Below are positions 1 to 9,167 of a stretch of DNA of 21,791 nt, one piece after another. Position 1 is the stretch's first letter. Each line of letters begins with the position of its first letter. The notes beneath the pieces were generated by a model, which did not search any database, had not been told where the DNA came from, and saw nothing but the letters and a program-made list of their open reading frames with translations. The DNA lies in NCBI GenBank assembly GCA_946403615.1, contig CAMJAO010000009.1, positions 1 to 21,791 on the forward strand. Direction: 5' to 3'. Source of the stretch: an uncultured Prevotellaceae bacterium. GTDB taxonomy: Bacteria > Bacteroidota > Bacteroidia > Bacteroidales > Bacteroidaceae. Position numbers and translations under genes: made by a program.

Positions 1-1
1 C

Positions 2-2074
2 ATCTATGTCGATGGCATGCCGCTGTTGAGTAAGAGCGCGTTCAATTTCCATACCTATGAACTCGACCGCGTGGATGTGCTCCGTGGCCCCCAAGGCACA
101 CTCTACGGACAGAACACAGAGGGCGGTCTGGTGCGTATGTATTCCAAGAATCCCATTCGCTACCAGGGCACGGATGTTAAACTCGGTTTTGGCTCGCATT
201 TCTATCGCAATGTTGAAGCAGCGCATTATCAGAAACTGTCTGACCGCTTCGCATTTAGTCTGGCGGGATTCTATAACGGACAAAATGGCTTTTTCCGTAA
301 TCTGTTTAGTGGCGAACGTGCTGACCTGATGAATGAGGCAGGCGGTAAACTGCGTCTTTTGGGGCAGATTTCTCAGTGTGTTTCTTTTGATTATATTGCT
401 GATTATCAGTATGTTTTCCAAAATGGCTTCCCTTATGGCGTGATGAACCAAGAGACGGGAAAAACCTCGTCGCCATCGACCAATAGACAGGGCAATTACC
501 GCCGTAATATGTTCAATACCGCGCTTAATTTTAAGGTCGAAGCCAATGGATTTGATTTCTTCTCCACCACGTCATATCAATATCTGAAGGATTACATGAT
601 GATGGATCAAGACTATCTGCCCGAAGATTTCATGCACTTAGAGCAGCGGCAATTCCAAAACGCCATCTCGCAGGAGTTTGTTGTTAAAAGCAACAACCTT
701 AGTCGCTGGCATTGGACCGTCGGCGCTTTCGGCTCTTACACATGGCTGAAGACCATTGCGCCCGTCTATTTCGGCGAGGGCATCACCGCTCCCATTGCCA
801 ATGGTATACAGACGGCCATGTACAATGCCATGGTGCAATCTATGGCTGCGCGCATGGTGCAACAGGGTATGCCCCAACCGATGGCTGAAATCGCGGCCAA
901 GGCGGCTATCGAGAAGGCTGGGGGCGTCTCGATGAATGTCACGATGGATGTGCCGGGATTGTTCCGCACCCCACAACTCAATCTCGGTTTCTTCCATGAG
1001 TCCAACATCGATATCACCGACCGTTTGACCGCTACGCTCGGCCTCCGCTATGATTTCACTCGTTGCGAGGTGGAATATGATACCAAGGCAGCCATGGCCA
1101 TGACAGCCAATGTGATGGGTACGGAGGCTACCTATGTGCTATCATCGATCCTCGCGCATAAGGAGAACAATAATTTCGGGCAATTACTTCCGAAAATCGG
1201 TCTGATATACAAGTTCGACGACAATGGCAGCAATGTTTATGCGACAGTAAGCAAAGGATATCGTGCAGGCGGGTTCAATATTCAGATGTTCTCTGACGTC
1301 TTGCAGACGGAACTCAACGCCAATTCACAAAATGCCATGCGTGGTGATTACGATGTGCCTCACACCGATGAGGATTACGCCAATATCCGCGAGACCATCG
1401 CTTACAAACCTGAAGTGAGCTGGAATTACGAGGCGGGCACACACCTCAACCTTTTTGAGCGCTCTGTGCAGTTCGATTTCAGTGCATTCTATATGCAGGT
1501 GCGCGACCAGCAACTCTCTGTCATGGCGGGTAATTACGGCTTTGGACGTATGATGGTCAATGCTGGTAAAAGTTATAGTTGCGGTATTGAGACGTCGCTT
1601 CGCGGGCAGGCCTTTGACAACCGCCTGTCATGGTCGGCTGGATATGGTTTCACCCATGCCGTGTTCAAGGAATACGATGATCAGGTGACTGTAGGCGGCG
1701 AGACGAAAAACATTAGTTACAAAGACAATTACGTGCCTTACGTGCCCATGCACACGTTCTATGCCTCTGCCGATTACCGCCATCCCTTCCAGGGTTCTTT
1801 TGTCAAGGCTCTCACCATTGGTGCAAACCTCAACGGACAGGGAAAGACCTATTGGGATGAGGCAAATGACATGTCGCAGGATGTGTATGCTGTCCTCGGT
1901 GCACATCTCGACGCCGATTTCGGATGGCTGAATGTCAGCCTTTGGGGCCGCAACCTCACCGATACCAATTACAATACCTTTGCCGTACCATCGGCGGCAT
2001 CCGGTACGAAGTATTATTTCGCACAGCGCGGAAATCCCGTGCAGGTGGGCATTGACCTGAAAATGACTTTCTAA
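2..2074 (+). CDS. TonB-dependent outer-membrane receptor, 5' truncated by window edge
   Basis: Partial gene: the frame is open from base 2, so the start, signal peptide and most of the plug lie outside. About 690 residues are visible. The first residues read IYVDGMPLL, followed by the plug-domain signature RVDVLRGPQGTLYGQNTEGG, then a long beta-barrel with alternating aromatic strands. SKGYRAGGFN and the C-terminal strand ending in Phe (IDLKMTF) are typical of TonB-dependent receptors that import iron complexes or cobalamin-like ligands. It acts in the outer membrane with TonB/ExbBD. It does not look like a SusC-type glycan importer, and no SusD gene follows. A Met/Ala-rich stretch (about bases 818-960) interrupts the barrel, probably as an extracellular loop. 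The substrate cannot be told from sequence. A terminator follows at 2091-2136, so it is not co-transcribed with the next operon. Confidence 0.93.
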   Translation: MYVDGMPLLSKSAFNFHTYELDRVDVLRGPQGTLYGQNTEGGLVRMYSKNPIRYQGTDVKLGFGSHFYRNVEAAHYQKLSDRFAFSLAGFYNGQNGFFRNLFSGERADLMNEAGGKLRLLGQISQCVSFDYIADYQYVFQNGFPYGVMNQETGKTSSPSTNRQGNYRRNMFNTALNFKVEANGFDFFSTTSYQYLKDYMMMDQDYLPEDFMHLEQRQFQNAISQEFVVKSNNLSRWHWTVGAFGSYTWLKTIAPVYFGEGITAPIANGIQTAMYNAMVQSMAARMVQQGMPQPMAEIAAKAAIEKAGGVSMNVTMDVPGLFRTPQLNLGFFHESNIDITDRLTATLGLRYDFTRCEVEYDTKAAMAMTANVMGTEATYVLSSILAHKENNNFGQLLPKIGLIYKFDDNGSNVYATVSKGYRAGGFNIQMFSDVLQTELNANSQNAMRGDYDVPHTDEDYANIRETIAYKPEVSWNYEAGTHLNLFERSVQFDFSAFYMQVRDQQLSVMAGNYGFGRMMVNAGKSYSCGIETSLRGQAFDNRLSWSAGYGFTHAVFKEYDDQVTVGGETKNISYKDNYVPYVPMHTFYASADYRHPFQGSFVKALTIGANLNGQGKTYWDEANDMSQDVYAVLGAHLDADFGWLNVSLWGRNLTDTNYNTFAVPSAASGTKYYFAQRGNPVQVGIDLKMTF

Positions 2075-2090
2075 AAAGATAATTTGAGAT

Positions 2091-2136
2091 AAAGAAGGAG
2101 ATAGAAGGAGAAATGTTCCTCTATCTCCTTCTTTTT
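2091..2136 (+). terminator. Rho-independent terminator after the TonB receptor
   Basis: The arm AAAGAAGGAGATAG (2091-2104) pairs with CTATCTCCTTCTTT (2121-2134). The stem can be extended by AGGA/TCCT around a short loop after one bulged A. The right arm runs into five T. It lies 17 bases after the receptor stop codon and before the promoter of the next operon. Confidence 0.75.
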
Positions 2137-2171
2137 GTAACCCCATCTTTTAGCCAAAAAATATGAAATCT

Positions 2172-2202
2172 TTGGCAAAATCAGAATAAATTCGTATCTT
2201 TG
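2172..2202 (+). promoter_or_regulatory. Bacteroidetes-type promoter for the vWA/tubulin/actin-like operon
   Basis: TATCTTTG at 2195-2202 matches the -7 consensus TAnnTTTG. TTG at 2172-2174, inside TTTGG, lies 20 bases upstream, the expected -33 spacing. Transcription would start near 2209, giving a leader of roughly 40 bases before the ATG at 2252. Confidence 0.65.
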
Positions 2203-2251
2203 TGCCGTCATTCATTACGGTGGGTGACAGATTCGAATTTTACACTATTGC

Positions 2252-3556
2252 ATGCAACGAAAATCTCTCGCACTTCTGCTGCTCATAGCAGTGGTGGGTG
2301 CTGTCATATTTTTTATCAGTCGCCCTGCTGGACACCGCTCCGGCAACGGGAATTATCTCCCTCCTGACACGGCGACAATGAATACGGCGAAACCCGTGGT
2401 CAGAATCTATCTGGAGAATTCCGGGTCGATGGACGGTTTCGTCACTTTGAACACGCAGTTCAAGAATGCACTCGGACATCTCATAGCCAAAGCCGACGGC
2501 TATTATGACGACACGAAGATTTTCTTCGTCAATGATGACATCTATGACGCTCCCATCTGTCAGGATCTTAACAATTTCGTTTTGAATCTGAACACCAACT
2601 CCATGAAAGTGGGACATACAGGTTCATCAGACATCAACCATATCTTTAAACAATTGCTCGACCACACTCAGGGCGATACGGTCAGTGTGCTCGTAAGTGA
2701 CTGTATTTACGATGTGGATAATGTGGGCAACCTGCTCTCTGCCGCTGCGTCGTCCACCACGGGCACCTTCATGAAAGCCATCAGAAAATATCAGGACAAA
2801 GGCAAGGAGTTTGGCGTTATATTCATGCAGATGGAATCTCTGTTCCAGGGCTATCACTATGAGGGCAACATGCCTATGATGTATTATGGCAAGCGCCCTT
2901 ATTAGATAGTCATGATGGGTGGCAAAGACCAGTTGGCTGTCATGGTCGCCCACATGGAATTGGAAAACACTTCGACGGGTATGCCCGGATTGAGAAACAA
3001 ATTTCTCATGTCGTCGGAAAAAACATGGGACTTGGACCAGCAGACGGCACGTGTGCTCACCTCGGGATTCACCAATGCACGGAGAATCCACCCCGCACAC
3101 GACCGCATCAATATCCACAACATCGTGACTGACCAAAAGCAGGATGACCTGAAGTTCGCCGTTGGCATTGGCGTGGAACAGTTGTTTGTTGACCGTAGTT
3201 ATCTGCTCGATACAGCCAACTATGAGATTTCGCCCGAACAATATCGGCTGGTGACACTCACCGATAAGGCTAAATTCTCTGAGAGTGACTATTTCGTCCA
3301 TCCCATCATCATGCAACTCGCAGTGGGAAATACTCAGGGCTATGCGCCGGAAATAACCATCAAACTGAAAAACAGAATACCCGATTGGGTCAAACAAAGC
3401 AGTTACGACAAACATCTCACGGGTTACCCTGCACCCGACCAGTCCTATGCTCTGTATGAGTTGGTCAAAGGCATCTATGGCGCCTTCCACAATGTCAGAG
3501 GAAAAACAGGTCAGGACATCTTCCAACTTAAAGTCACCGTAGGAAGATACGAGTAA
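2252..3556 (+). pseudogene. Membrane-anchored vWA-like protein, interrupted by an in-frame TAG at 2903
   Basis: Read through, this is one 434-codon frame. The N-terminus (residues 5-22) is a hydrophobic signal anchor, placing the rest outside the cytoplasm. A von Willebrand A-like fold follows, with a degenerate MIDAS: E55-x-S57-x-S59 in LENSGSMDG where D-x-S-x-S is usual, GSSDIN at 124-129, and D150 in VLVSDC. The frame then hits TAG at 2903-2905 straight after GKRPY and continues unbroken to a TAA at 3554-3556. The downstream half begins IVMMGG, and RPYYI-x-x-x-G would make sense if the stop replaced a Tyr codon (one-base change TAT or TAC to TAG). ATG codons at 2912 and 2915 could allow re-initiation, but no clear ribosome site precedes them. 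It is the first gene of the operon with the tubulin-like and actin-like genes. It may be a recent pseudogene, a recoded gene, or a sequence error. The vWA call is good; the role is inferred. Confidence 0.75.
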
Positions 3557-3565
3557 ACTAAATTT

Positions 3566-3680
3566 CTCAACTCTCAATCCCTCCAATAGAACCCTAAACC
3601 CTCAACCCTCAACCCTCAACCGTCAACTCTCAATCCCCCAATAGAACACTAAACCCTCAACCCTCATCCCTAAACCTCCA
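3566..3680 (+). repeat. Imperfect direct duplication of a G-poor CCCTCAA-rich leader
   Basis: A roughly 56-base unit starting TCAACTCTCAATCCC at 3567 is repeated imperfectly at 3623, each copy containing CCAATAGAAC and AAACCCTCAACCCTCA. Inside copy 1 the heptamer CCCTCAA is repeated in tandem (about 3599-3625). The block fills the gap between the vWA-like gene and the membrane-protein gene and contains only one G outside the AATAGAA motifs. No terminator or promoter consensus was seen in it. Confidence 0.8.
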
Positions 3681-3685
3681 TATAA

Positions 3686-4102
3686 ATGGAACTGATTACC
3701 AACCTTTTTGAATTGTGGGACGCCGCTTATCTGGGCGACTTTTCCAAATACATGTATGCCGCTGATGGCTATAGTTCAGTTTTTTATGTGATGCTGCTCC
3801 TGCCCGTGGCGGTCGCATTTGTCTATTATATCGTGCTCGACCATATCATGTTGGCACGGACAGGAAAATGGGCCATGATAGGCTCTTTGTCTGCAGTTGT
3901 TTCTGCTGTGGTAGCTGTGGTTATCGCACGTGCCAAATTAGAAGATTACGCCTTCCGTGAGAATATCTATGATGCGGAGATCGTAACCAGTGATTACATC
4001 ACCTTTGCCGTTATCGTCTTCGTTTGGGCTTTCATCTTCTACATCATTGCATCGCTGCTCTTCAAATCATTCAGCAGCCGTTGCCGCAACGTCCCATTCT
4101 AA
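3686..4102 (+). CDS. Small integral membrane protein (three predicted helices)
   Basis: The product has 138 residues and no family I recognise. Three hydrophobic segments are visible at about residues 30-52, 63-82 and 105-127. They are joined by short charged stretches (LDHIMLARTGK and the AKLEDYAFRE region). The N-terminal 28 residues are polar and aromatic, and the C-terminus is short and basic (SSRCRNVPF). It lies between the vWA-like and the tubulin-like genes, on the same strand, 129 bases after the former and 72 before the latter. It could be the inner-membrane anchor or channel subunit of that system. Function is inferred only from position and topology. The start ATG follows a G-poor leader ending TATAA. 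Confidence 0.8.
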   Translation: MELITNLFELWDAAYLGDFSKYMYAADGYSSVFYVMLLLPVAVAFVYYIVLDHIMLARTGKWAMIGSLSAVVSAVVAVVIARAKLEDYAFRENIYDAEIVTSDYITFAVIVFVWAFIFYIIASLLFKSFSSRCRNVPF

Positions 4103-4140
4103 ATTGTATATAGCTTCTATAGTTACTCGTAGCTATTAAT

Positions 4141-4169
4141 CTCAAACTCCAAATCTCAAACCTCAAACC
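4141..4169 (+). repeat. CTCAAAC-type G-free leader repeat before the tubulin-like gene
   Basis: The tract is built from CTCAAAC / CTCCAAAT units with no G, ending six bases before the ATG at 4175. Eighteen bases of it (4150-4167, CAAATCTCAAACCTCAAA) occur identically at 12541-12558, just before the Mrp gene. A short ATAGCT/AGCTAT inverted pair lies just upstream, between about 4110 and 4136. Confidence 0.75.
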
Positions 4170-4174
4170 AAATA

Positions 4175-5635
4175 ATGAGCAAACTCTATATTTATGGAAT
4201 CGGCGGAACGGGCGCACGTGTGTTGCGGTCGCTAACCATGTTGTTGGCATCGGGTGTGTCACTTGGAAAGAATATCGACACCATCGTGCCTGTCATTGTC
4301 GATCCTGACACGTCAAACGGCGACCTCACACGCACGGTGGGGCTGATGCAACTCTATCAGAGAATACGTGAACACCTGTCGTTTGACAACAGACCTGAAA
4401 AACGTGGTTATTTCTTCACACAGATTGATGACATGGGGACCAATTTCCGTCTCCATCTCAACAATGTGGCTAACATGAGGTTTGGCGATTATATAGCATA
4501 CAATCGTTTCACGTCTGAAGGTCATGCCGACCCCAATCAGGCCCTTTTCTCGCTCCTTTTCTCTGACAGTAACCTCAATTGCCCGCTTGATGTAGGGTTC
4601 AAAGGCAATCCCAACATGGGTGCCATTGTGCTCAACGACCCCATGAACACCGAGTCGCTCGTGTCATTGTTGCAAAATTTCCAGAGTGGCGACAAACTGT
4701 TCATCATCTCCAGCATCTTCGGTGGAACGGGAGCGGCGGGATTCCCCTTATTCCAGAAAACATTCCGCGAGGCAGAGGCGCTTGATATACCCAATTCCTC
4801 GGCCATTGCCAATGCACCCATCGGTGCGGTGTCTGTGTTGCCCTACTTCGGGCTCAAAGATGATAAGGAGAGCCAGATAAAAATGGAAACCTTCATCTCT
4901 AAGACAAAAGCCGCATTGAAGTACTATATCGGCAATCTCGATGTAGATGCACTCTATTATGTCTGCGATGCTATCAAAAACCGCTACAACAACGTGGAAG
5001 GTGCGACAGAGCAGCGCAATAAGGCGCATTTCGTGGAATTGGCGGCGGCTTTGGGCATCGTCGACTTCTGCCGTTCTGATGTGCAGCACCAGCGCAACGG
5101 TACCCAAACGTCTTTCCGTGAGTTTGGCGTGCAGCATGATTTCAATCCCCTCACATTGTCGGAGTTGGGCGCATCTACCTTCAGCCAGATGGGGCGTGAG
5201 ATGATCAGTTTCTATCTTTTCTCGCGTTTCTATCTCGAGCATTTCAATGAGACTAAAAATTATGCTTGGGCAAAGACCAACGCCATGAAAAACACATCTT
5301 ATTCCGATGCGTTCTTTATTGATTTGGGCCAGTTCGCCGATGCATACCGCTCACAATGGCTCAAGGAACTGTCTGACAATCAGCGTTCTTTCCAGCCATT
5401 CGAGTTATATACCAACGAGAAAGATGTGTTCGATACCATCAAAGGCATTGAGCCTCGGAAAACGTCCATGATGGACCGCATCTTCGGAAAGAACCTGCAA
5501 GGGTATCCCGCCATCGACACCGAGATATCAGATGTGTCGATGAAACGTATCAAAGGACTCGATGCATACAATTTCTTCATGACAGTGCACGAGACCGCCA
5601 TCAACAATGTCATCAAACGAAAATATAATATCTAA
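4175..5635 (+). CDS. Tubulin/FtsZ-superfamily protein (Tubulin_2-like)
   Basis: The product has 486 residues and is apparently soluble. The N-terminus, YGIGGTGARV (residues 7-16), matches the first nucleotide-binding loop of FtsZ/tubulin. After a Rossmann-like region the signature loop appears as GGTGAAG (residues 183-189) in ISSIFGGTGAAGFP, close to the GGGTG[ST]G signature that contacts GTP phosphates. The helix and strand that follow (PIGAVSVLPYFG) fit the core of the fold. The C-terminal half has no motif I recognise, and I did not identify the T7 catalytic loop with confidence. Unlike FtsZ, it is encoded with a vWA-like protein, membrane proteins and an actin-like ATPase, not with cell-wall genes, so division FtsZ is unlikely. 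Tubulin-like proteins of this type have been proposed to drive membrane remodelling with vWA partners. The actin-like gene starts 8 bases after its stop, implying one transcript. Confidence 0.85.
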   Translation: MSKLYIYGIGGTGARVLRSLTMLLASGVSLGKNIDTIVPVIVDPDTSNGDLTRTVGLMQLYQRIREHLSFDNRPEKRGYFFTQIDDMGTNFRLHLNNVANMRFGDYIAYNRFTSEGHADPNQALFSLLFSDSNLNCPLDVGFKGNPNMGAIVLNDPMNTESLVSLLQNFQSGDKLFIISSIFGGTGAAGFPLFQKTFREAEALDIPNSSAIANAPIGAVSVLPYFGLKDDKESQIKMETFISKTKAALKYYIGNLDVDALYYVCDAIKNRYNNVEGATEQRNKAHFVELAAALGIVDFCRSDVQHQRNGTQTSFREFGVQHDFNPLTLSELGASTFSQMGREMISFYLFSRFYLEHFNETKNYAWAKTNAMKNTSYSDAFFIDLGQFADAYRSQWLKELSDNQRSFQPFELYTNEKDVFDTIKGIEPRKTSMMDRIFGKNLQGYPAIDTEISDVSMKRIKGLDAYNFFMTVHETAINNVIKRKYNI

Positions 5636-5643
5636 ATCAGGAT

Positions 5644-8600
5644 ATGCCATACGTTTTCAGATTCCATAAAGGCGCAGAGACCATCGACGGATGGCAGGAA
5701 ACCGCTCAGATCGGGTCAAAAGACATCGAGGCCATCGACGATCCTAACGGTGCGAAGGCTTCGCTGCCCATTACTTCCATACCCACACCGTTTGCAGGAT
5801 ACGAACTGACCAAAACGGCTTTCGCCTTTTGTGCGGAGAGGGGCAATGAGCGCGGATCCACCATCTATCACAAACTCGTGGCTAATGCGCTCGATGTACT
5901 CGAGATTTTTTTCGGCTACTAAGCCAAATATGAAAAGGTGTTCCAAATCGTGGCTTGGGATAAGAACCGTGACCTGCAGGCTTTGGCTTCCGACGGTGTG
6001 AATGAGCATGAGAGCGTGGCGAAAACACTCGCCCTCTTCCTCTCTCAAGATGCTCAGTCGTTCCATTTCGACCAGATGCAGTTCGTCTATATGCTCAACT
6101 ATGTGGGCGAGGGGGCACTCGGACAAATCAATATCGTGGGCGGCACGTCTCCCACGTCCGTGTGCATGGCTTCCGCCAATGACCTTTCCTATGTCAAGGG
6201 CGTCTATCTCAGCAATTATCACGAGGCGTTTCATCCTGATGCCGACGGCACTTACCGCTCGCTCATCGACCGCGACCAGCGTTTCCGCGAATTTGTTTAT
6301 CTGTTGGCCAAACAGCCGGAGTTCAATGCGCTCTACCATGAGTTCTACGCGTATGTAGATGCCTGCTTTAGAGCAGATAAGGAAACCGAGTTCAAAAACA
6401 GGTTGAATACATATACACCGGGATTATATACCAGTATGTATATGCCCCTCCAGACGGGCAATTCACAACTTTTATTACCCGGTGATATCCCTCTGATGTG
6501 CTTGCGTGGCAATACCATCGCTACCGACAGTGATTTCCGCATCTTGGCTGAGAAACCCTGCGACCGTCCGCCGCTTGTGCTTCCTGCAGAGCCTTATTTC
6601 GAGAATGGCATGCGTTACGTCACTGCCGACTGGAACGCGCACCTCATGGCTCCGAAGGCCGATCAGCGTACCATGGAGGAACGTACGTTGCCCTTTGATT
6701 CTACGCAATATCCTTATCTGACAGCTGATGATGTGTTCCAACCGACTCTCATCCGCTTGCCATATCCCGTCAATGATGCGGCTTATGTCACATCGTTGGA
6801 GCGAGATGGACGGAAAGTCAATGACGACTGTCCTTATCTCATGCCGCTGAAACCTGCCATCTTCCGCTATCTCTCTGTAAAGACTGTTGCAGGGTTTGCG
6901 GGCACTTCATCCACACCCGTCTTTTCTTTGAGCGAACTGCCCGGCGGAATCATTCGCGCAGTGGTCAATATACCTGTCCAAAAAGGCAGATACATCGCCC
7001 TCAGACGAGATTACACGCCCATGCAGGCTACTGCCGATTCCGCCAGAGATGTGTGGCCTGTGGTGGAAGGCAGATTTGATATTTTCCTCTTCCCCTCTTA
7101 CCACATTGATGAGCCTTCGATAGCCCGTCCACAGCGTATCTATCTCGTTGATGAAGATACCACGGGTTACAAAAAAGACCAGTATCAATATACGGTCAAA
7201 GCCTATCAAAACCATGCTGTCGAACCTATGGATGCGGTGCAGGTTGACCGTGCCGACAAGTCACAGCATTTTCTTTCATCCCGCTATTTCTGTCTGGACG
7301 ATGAGTTTGATTATATATGCGTTAGCAATGGCGACGCTGAAGGTGTGCTCATACCGCGTTATCGTGAGGTGAAAATGGGGAATAAGGTGTTTGATTTCGC
7401 CATCGACTTCGGCACGACCAATACTCATATCGAATATCAGACCGACACCGATTCTGAGGCCAGACCATTTGTCATTGCACAGGAAGAGACTCAGGTACTT
7501 CCTCTCAACTCTCTCTCGCAACGCACGGTCAATCTGTTGGACTCCGAGGGATTGGAGACGTTCTTCGGAGGTCCCGCTCAGGCTTATATGCAAGAGTTCC
7601 TGCCTGTAACAATCGGCAGTGGCGAGGTGGCACGGTTCCCCATGCGTACCAACCTTTGTTTCCGCACTGGCCACACTGTCGAAGGACGCGATGTGCTGCC
7701 TCTGGCTGATTATAACATCGGTTTCCATTATGAGAAAGAGGATACTTACGACTACAACGAGACGAGACCCGACCTGAAATGGAACAACAGCCGCGGAAAT
7801 AACCTCTTGGTTGAGGCATATTTTGAGGAATTGCTCATGCTCATACGTAATAAAGTGCTCCTCTCTGGCGGTATGCTCTCGCGCACGGGCATCACATGGT
7901 TCTACCCCGTTTGTATGCAACCCTATCAGATAGCTGCGCTTGAAGCGTCGTGGAACAAACTCTGCCGCAAACTAATCGCACCGCAGGGTGCACGCTTGCA
8001 GAAAGTGGCGGAGTCGCTCGCCCCCTATTATTATTACACAAAGAAAGAGGATGTCGATGCCGAGACAAGGCCTGTCGTTTCGATGGATATCGGTGGCGGT
8101 ACGACCGATTTCGTAGTTTATCATCGCGACAACAAGGCGGTGCTCATATCGTCTGTACGTTTCGCAGGCAACAATATATACGGCGATTTCCTCGGACGGG
8201 GAAGTGAATACAATGGATTCGTGCGTGCCTTTGCGCCCGATTTTGACCTTAAATTGCGTGACATCACAGGTGTGAGCGATGTGTATGAGAAATCGAAACG
8301 CTCAAGTGCCGAGTTCGTCTCATTCCTCTATTCGCTCGACAGCAATCCCCGTATGCAAGGACGCGGTGTGTCTTTCTCCGAGGAGTTGCGGGGCAACAGC
8401 CAGTTGCGTGTGGTACTGCTTCTCTTCTATGCCGCGGAAATCTATTATGCCGCACGTCTGCTTAAAACCAAGTCATTGCCCACGCCGGCATACATCACCG
8501 TTAGCGGTACGGCTTCGAAGGTGCTCACATTGATAGGAAGCATCGACGCTCTACAATCCTTGGCTCGTCATATTTTCAACGAGATATTGGGCGACGATGG

Positions 8601-9063
8601 CAAGGTGGAGTTGAAACTGGTAGAAAACCCGAAGGAAATCACTTGCAAGGGCGGACTGAATATGAAAGATCGTTTCGTCGTGGCATATGTGGAGGAAATC
8701 ACTCGCTTCTGCACGGGTTCTGCAACACTTGACAAAATCACGCAACCTCGATATAAGGATATTACCGACGGTGTGCGCCGCGAAGTCCTCGACGATTATC
8801 TCCGCTTTGTAGAGTTCTTCTTCCATCTCAACGGGGAGTACTCTTTCGCCAAGTACTTCGGTGTGGCGAATGAACGCGAGTTTGCTGAATTCCGCAACAT
8901 CATGACTGAGAAGGCCGAACAAGATTTCAACAAGGTGCTGGCTGCCCGTCGCGATGACATGGCGGGCGAGGAGAACCCCGAAATCAACGATTCGCTCTTC
9001 TTTATCCCGCTCACTGGTGGTATCAGTCGCCTCGCATACCATATCGCTACTCACAATTCATAA
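5644..9063 (+). pseudogene. Giant actin/Hsp70-like ATPase protein, interrupted by an in-frame TAA at 5920
   Basis: Read through, this is a single frame of 1139 codons. Residues 1-92 (with SLPITSIPTPFAGYELTKTAF) are followed by TAA at 5920-5922, then an open frame to 9063. A GTG at 5938 is the nearest in-frame start after the stop. Residues 93 to about 580 are not recognised. A C-terminal actin/Hsp70-fold ATPase domain follows: phosphate-1 motif DFAIDFGTTNTH (584-595), phosphate-2 motif SMDIGGGTTDF (813-823), an adenosine-type VSGTASKV (953-960), and a second Gly-rich LTGGISRL close to the C-terminus. No signal peptide or membrane segment is seen, so it is probably cytoplasmic. It resembles the Hsp70-like proteins annotated as SrfB or sugar-kinase/Hsc70/actin family, but I cannot confirm that family. 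The intact ATPase motifs after the stop suggest that the lesion is recent, bypassed, or an error. Confidence 0.75.
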
Positions 9064-9087
9064 TTCTTCCAATGGCGTAAGCCCGTT

Positions 9088-9102
9088 CCCCTATTGTAGG
9101 GG
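9088..9102. repeat. Short GC hairpin in the gap before the coiled-coil gene
   Basis: CCCCTA-TTG-TAGGGG is a perfect 6-bp stem in the 104-base gap between the actin-like and coiled-coil genes. It is followed by GGAATATGGGTAGGGTC. There is no T-run, so a terminator is unlikely. Its pattern resembles the C-rich/G-rich hairpin at 15134-15154. Confidence 0.5.
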
Positions 9103-9167
9103 AGGAATATGGGTAGGGTCAGTATTTTATTGATCTGTAGCCATTAAATACTTTCGAACTAGAAAAG

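Noticed and set aside
2903..2905. Pyrrolysine (TAG) or phage-like stop recoding
   Set aside because: The second interrupted gene uses TAA and other genes end normally at TAA or TGA; no recoding machinery is visible.
2627..3586. Long minus-strand open frame (319 codons) opposite the vWA-like gene
   Set aside because: Its product has no motif or signal. The plus strand has a signal anchor, MIDAS-like residues and a promoter, so the minus frame is a shadow, even though it crosses the TAG site without a stop.
4175..5635. Canonical cell-division FtsZ
   Set aside because: The sequence is divergent outside the nucleotide loops, and the neighbours are vWA, membrane and actin-like genes instead of the ftsQA/mur cluster.
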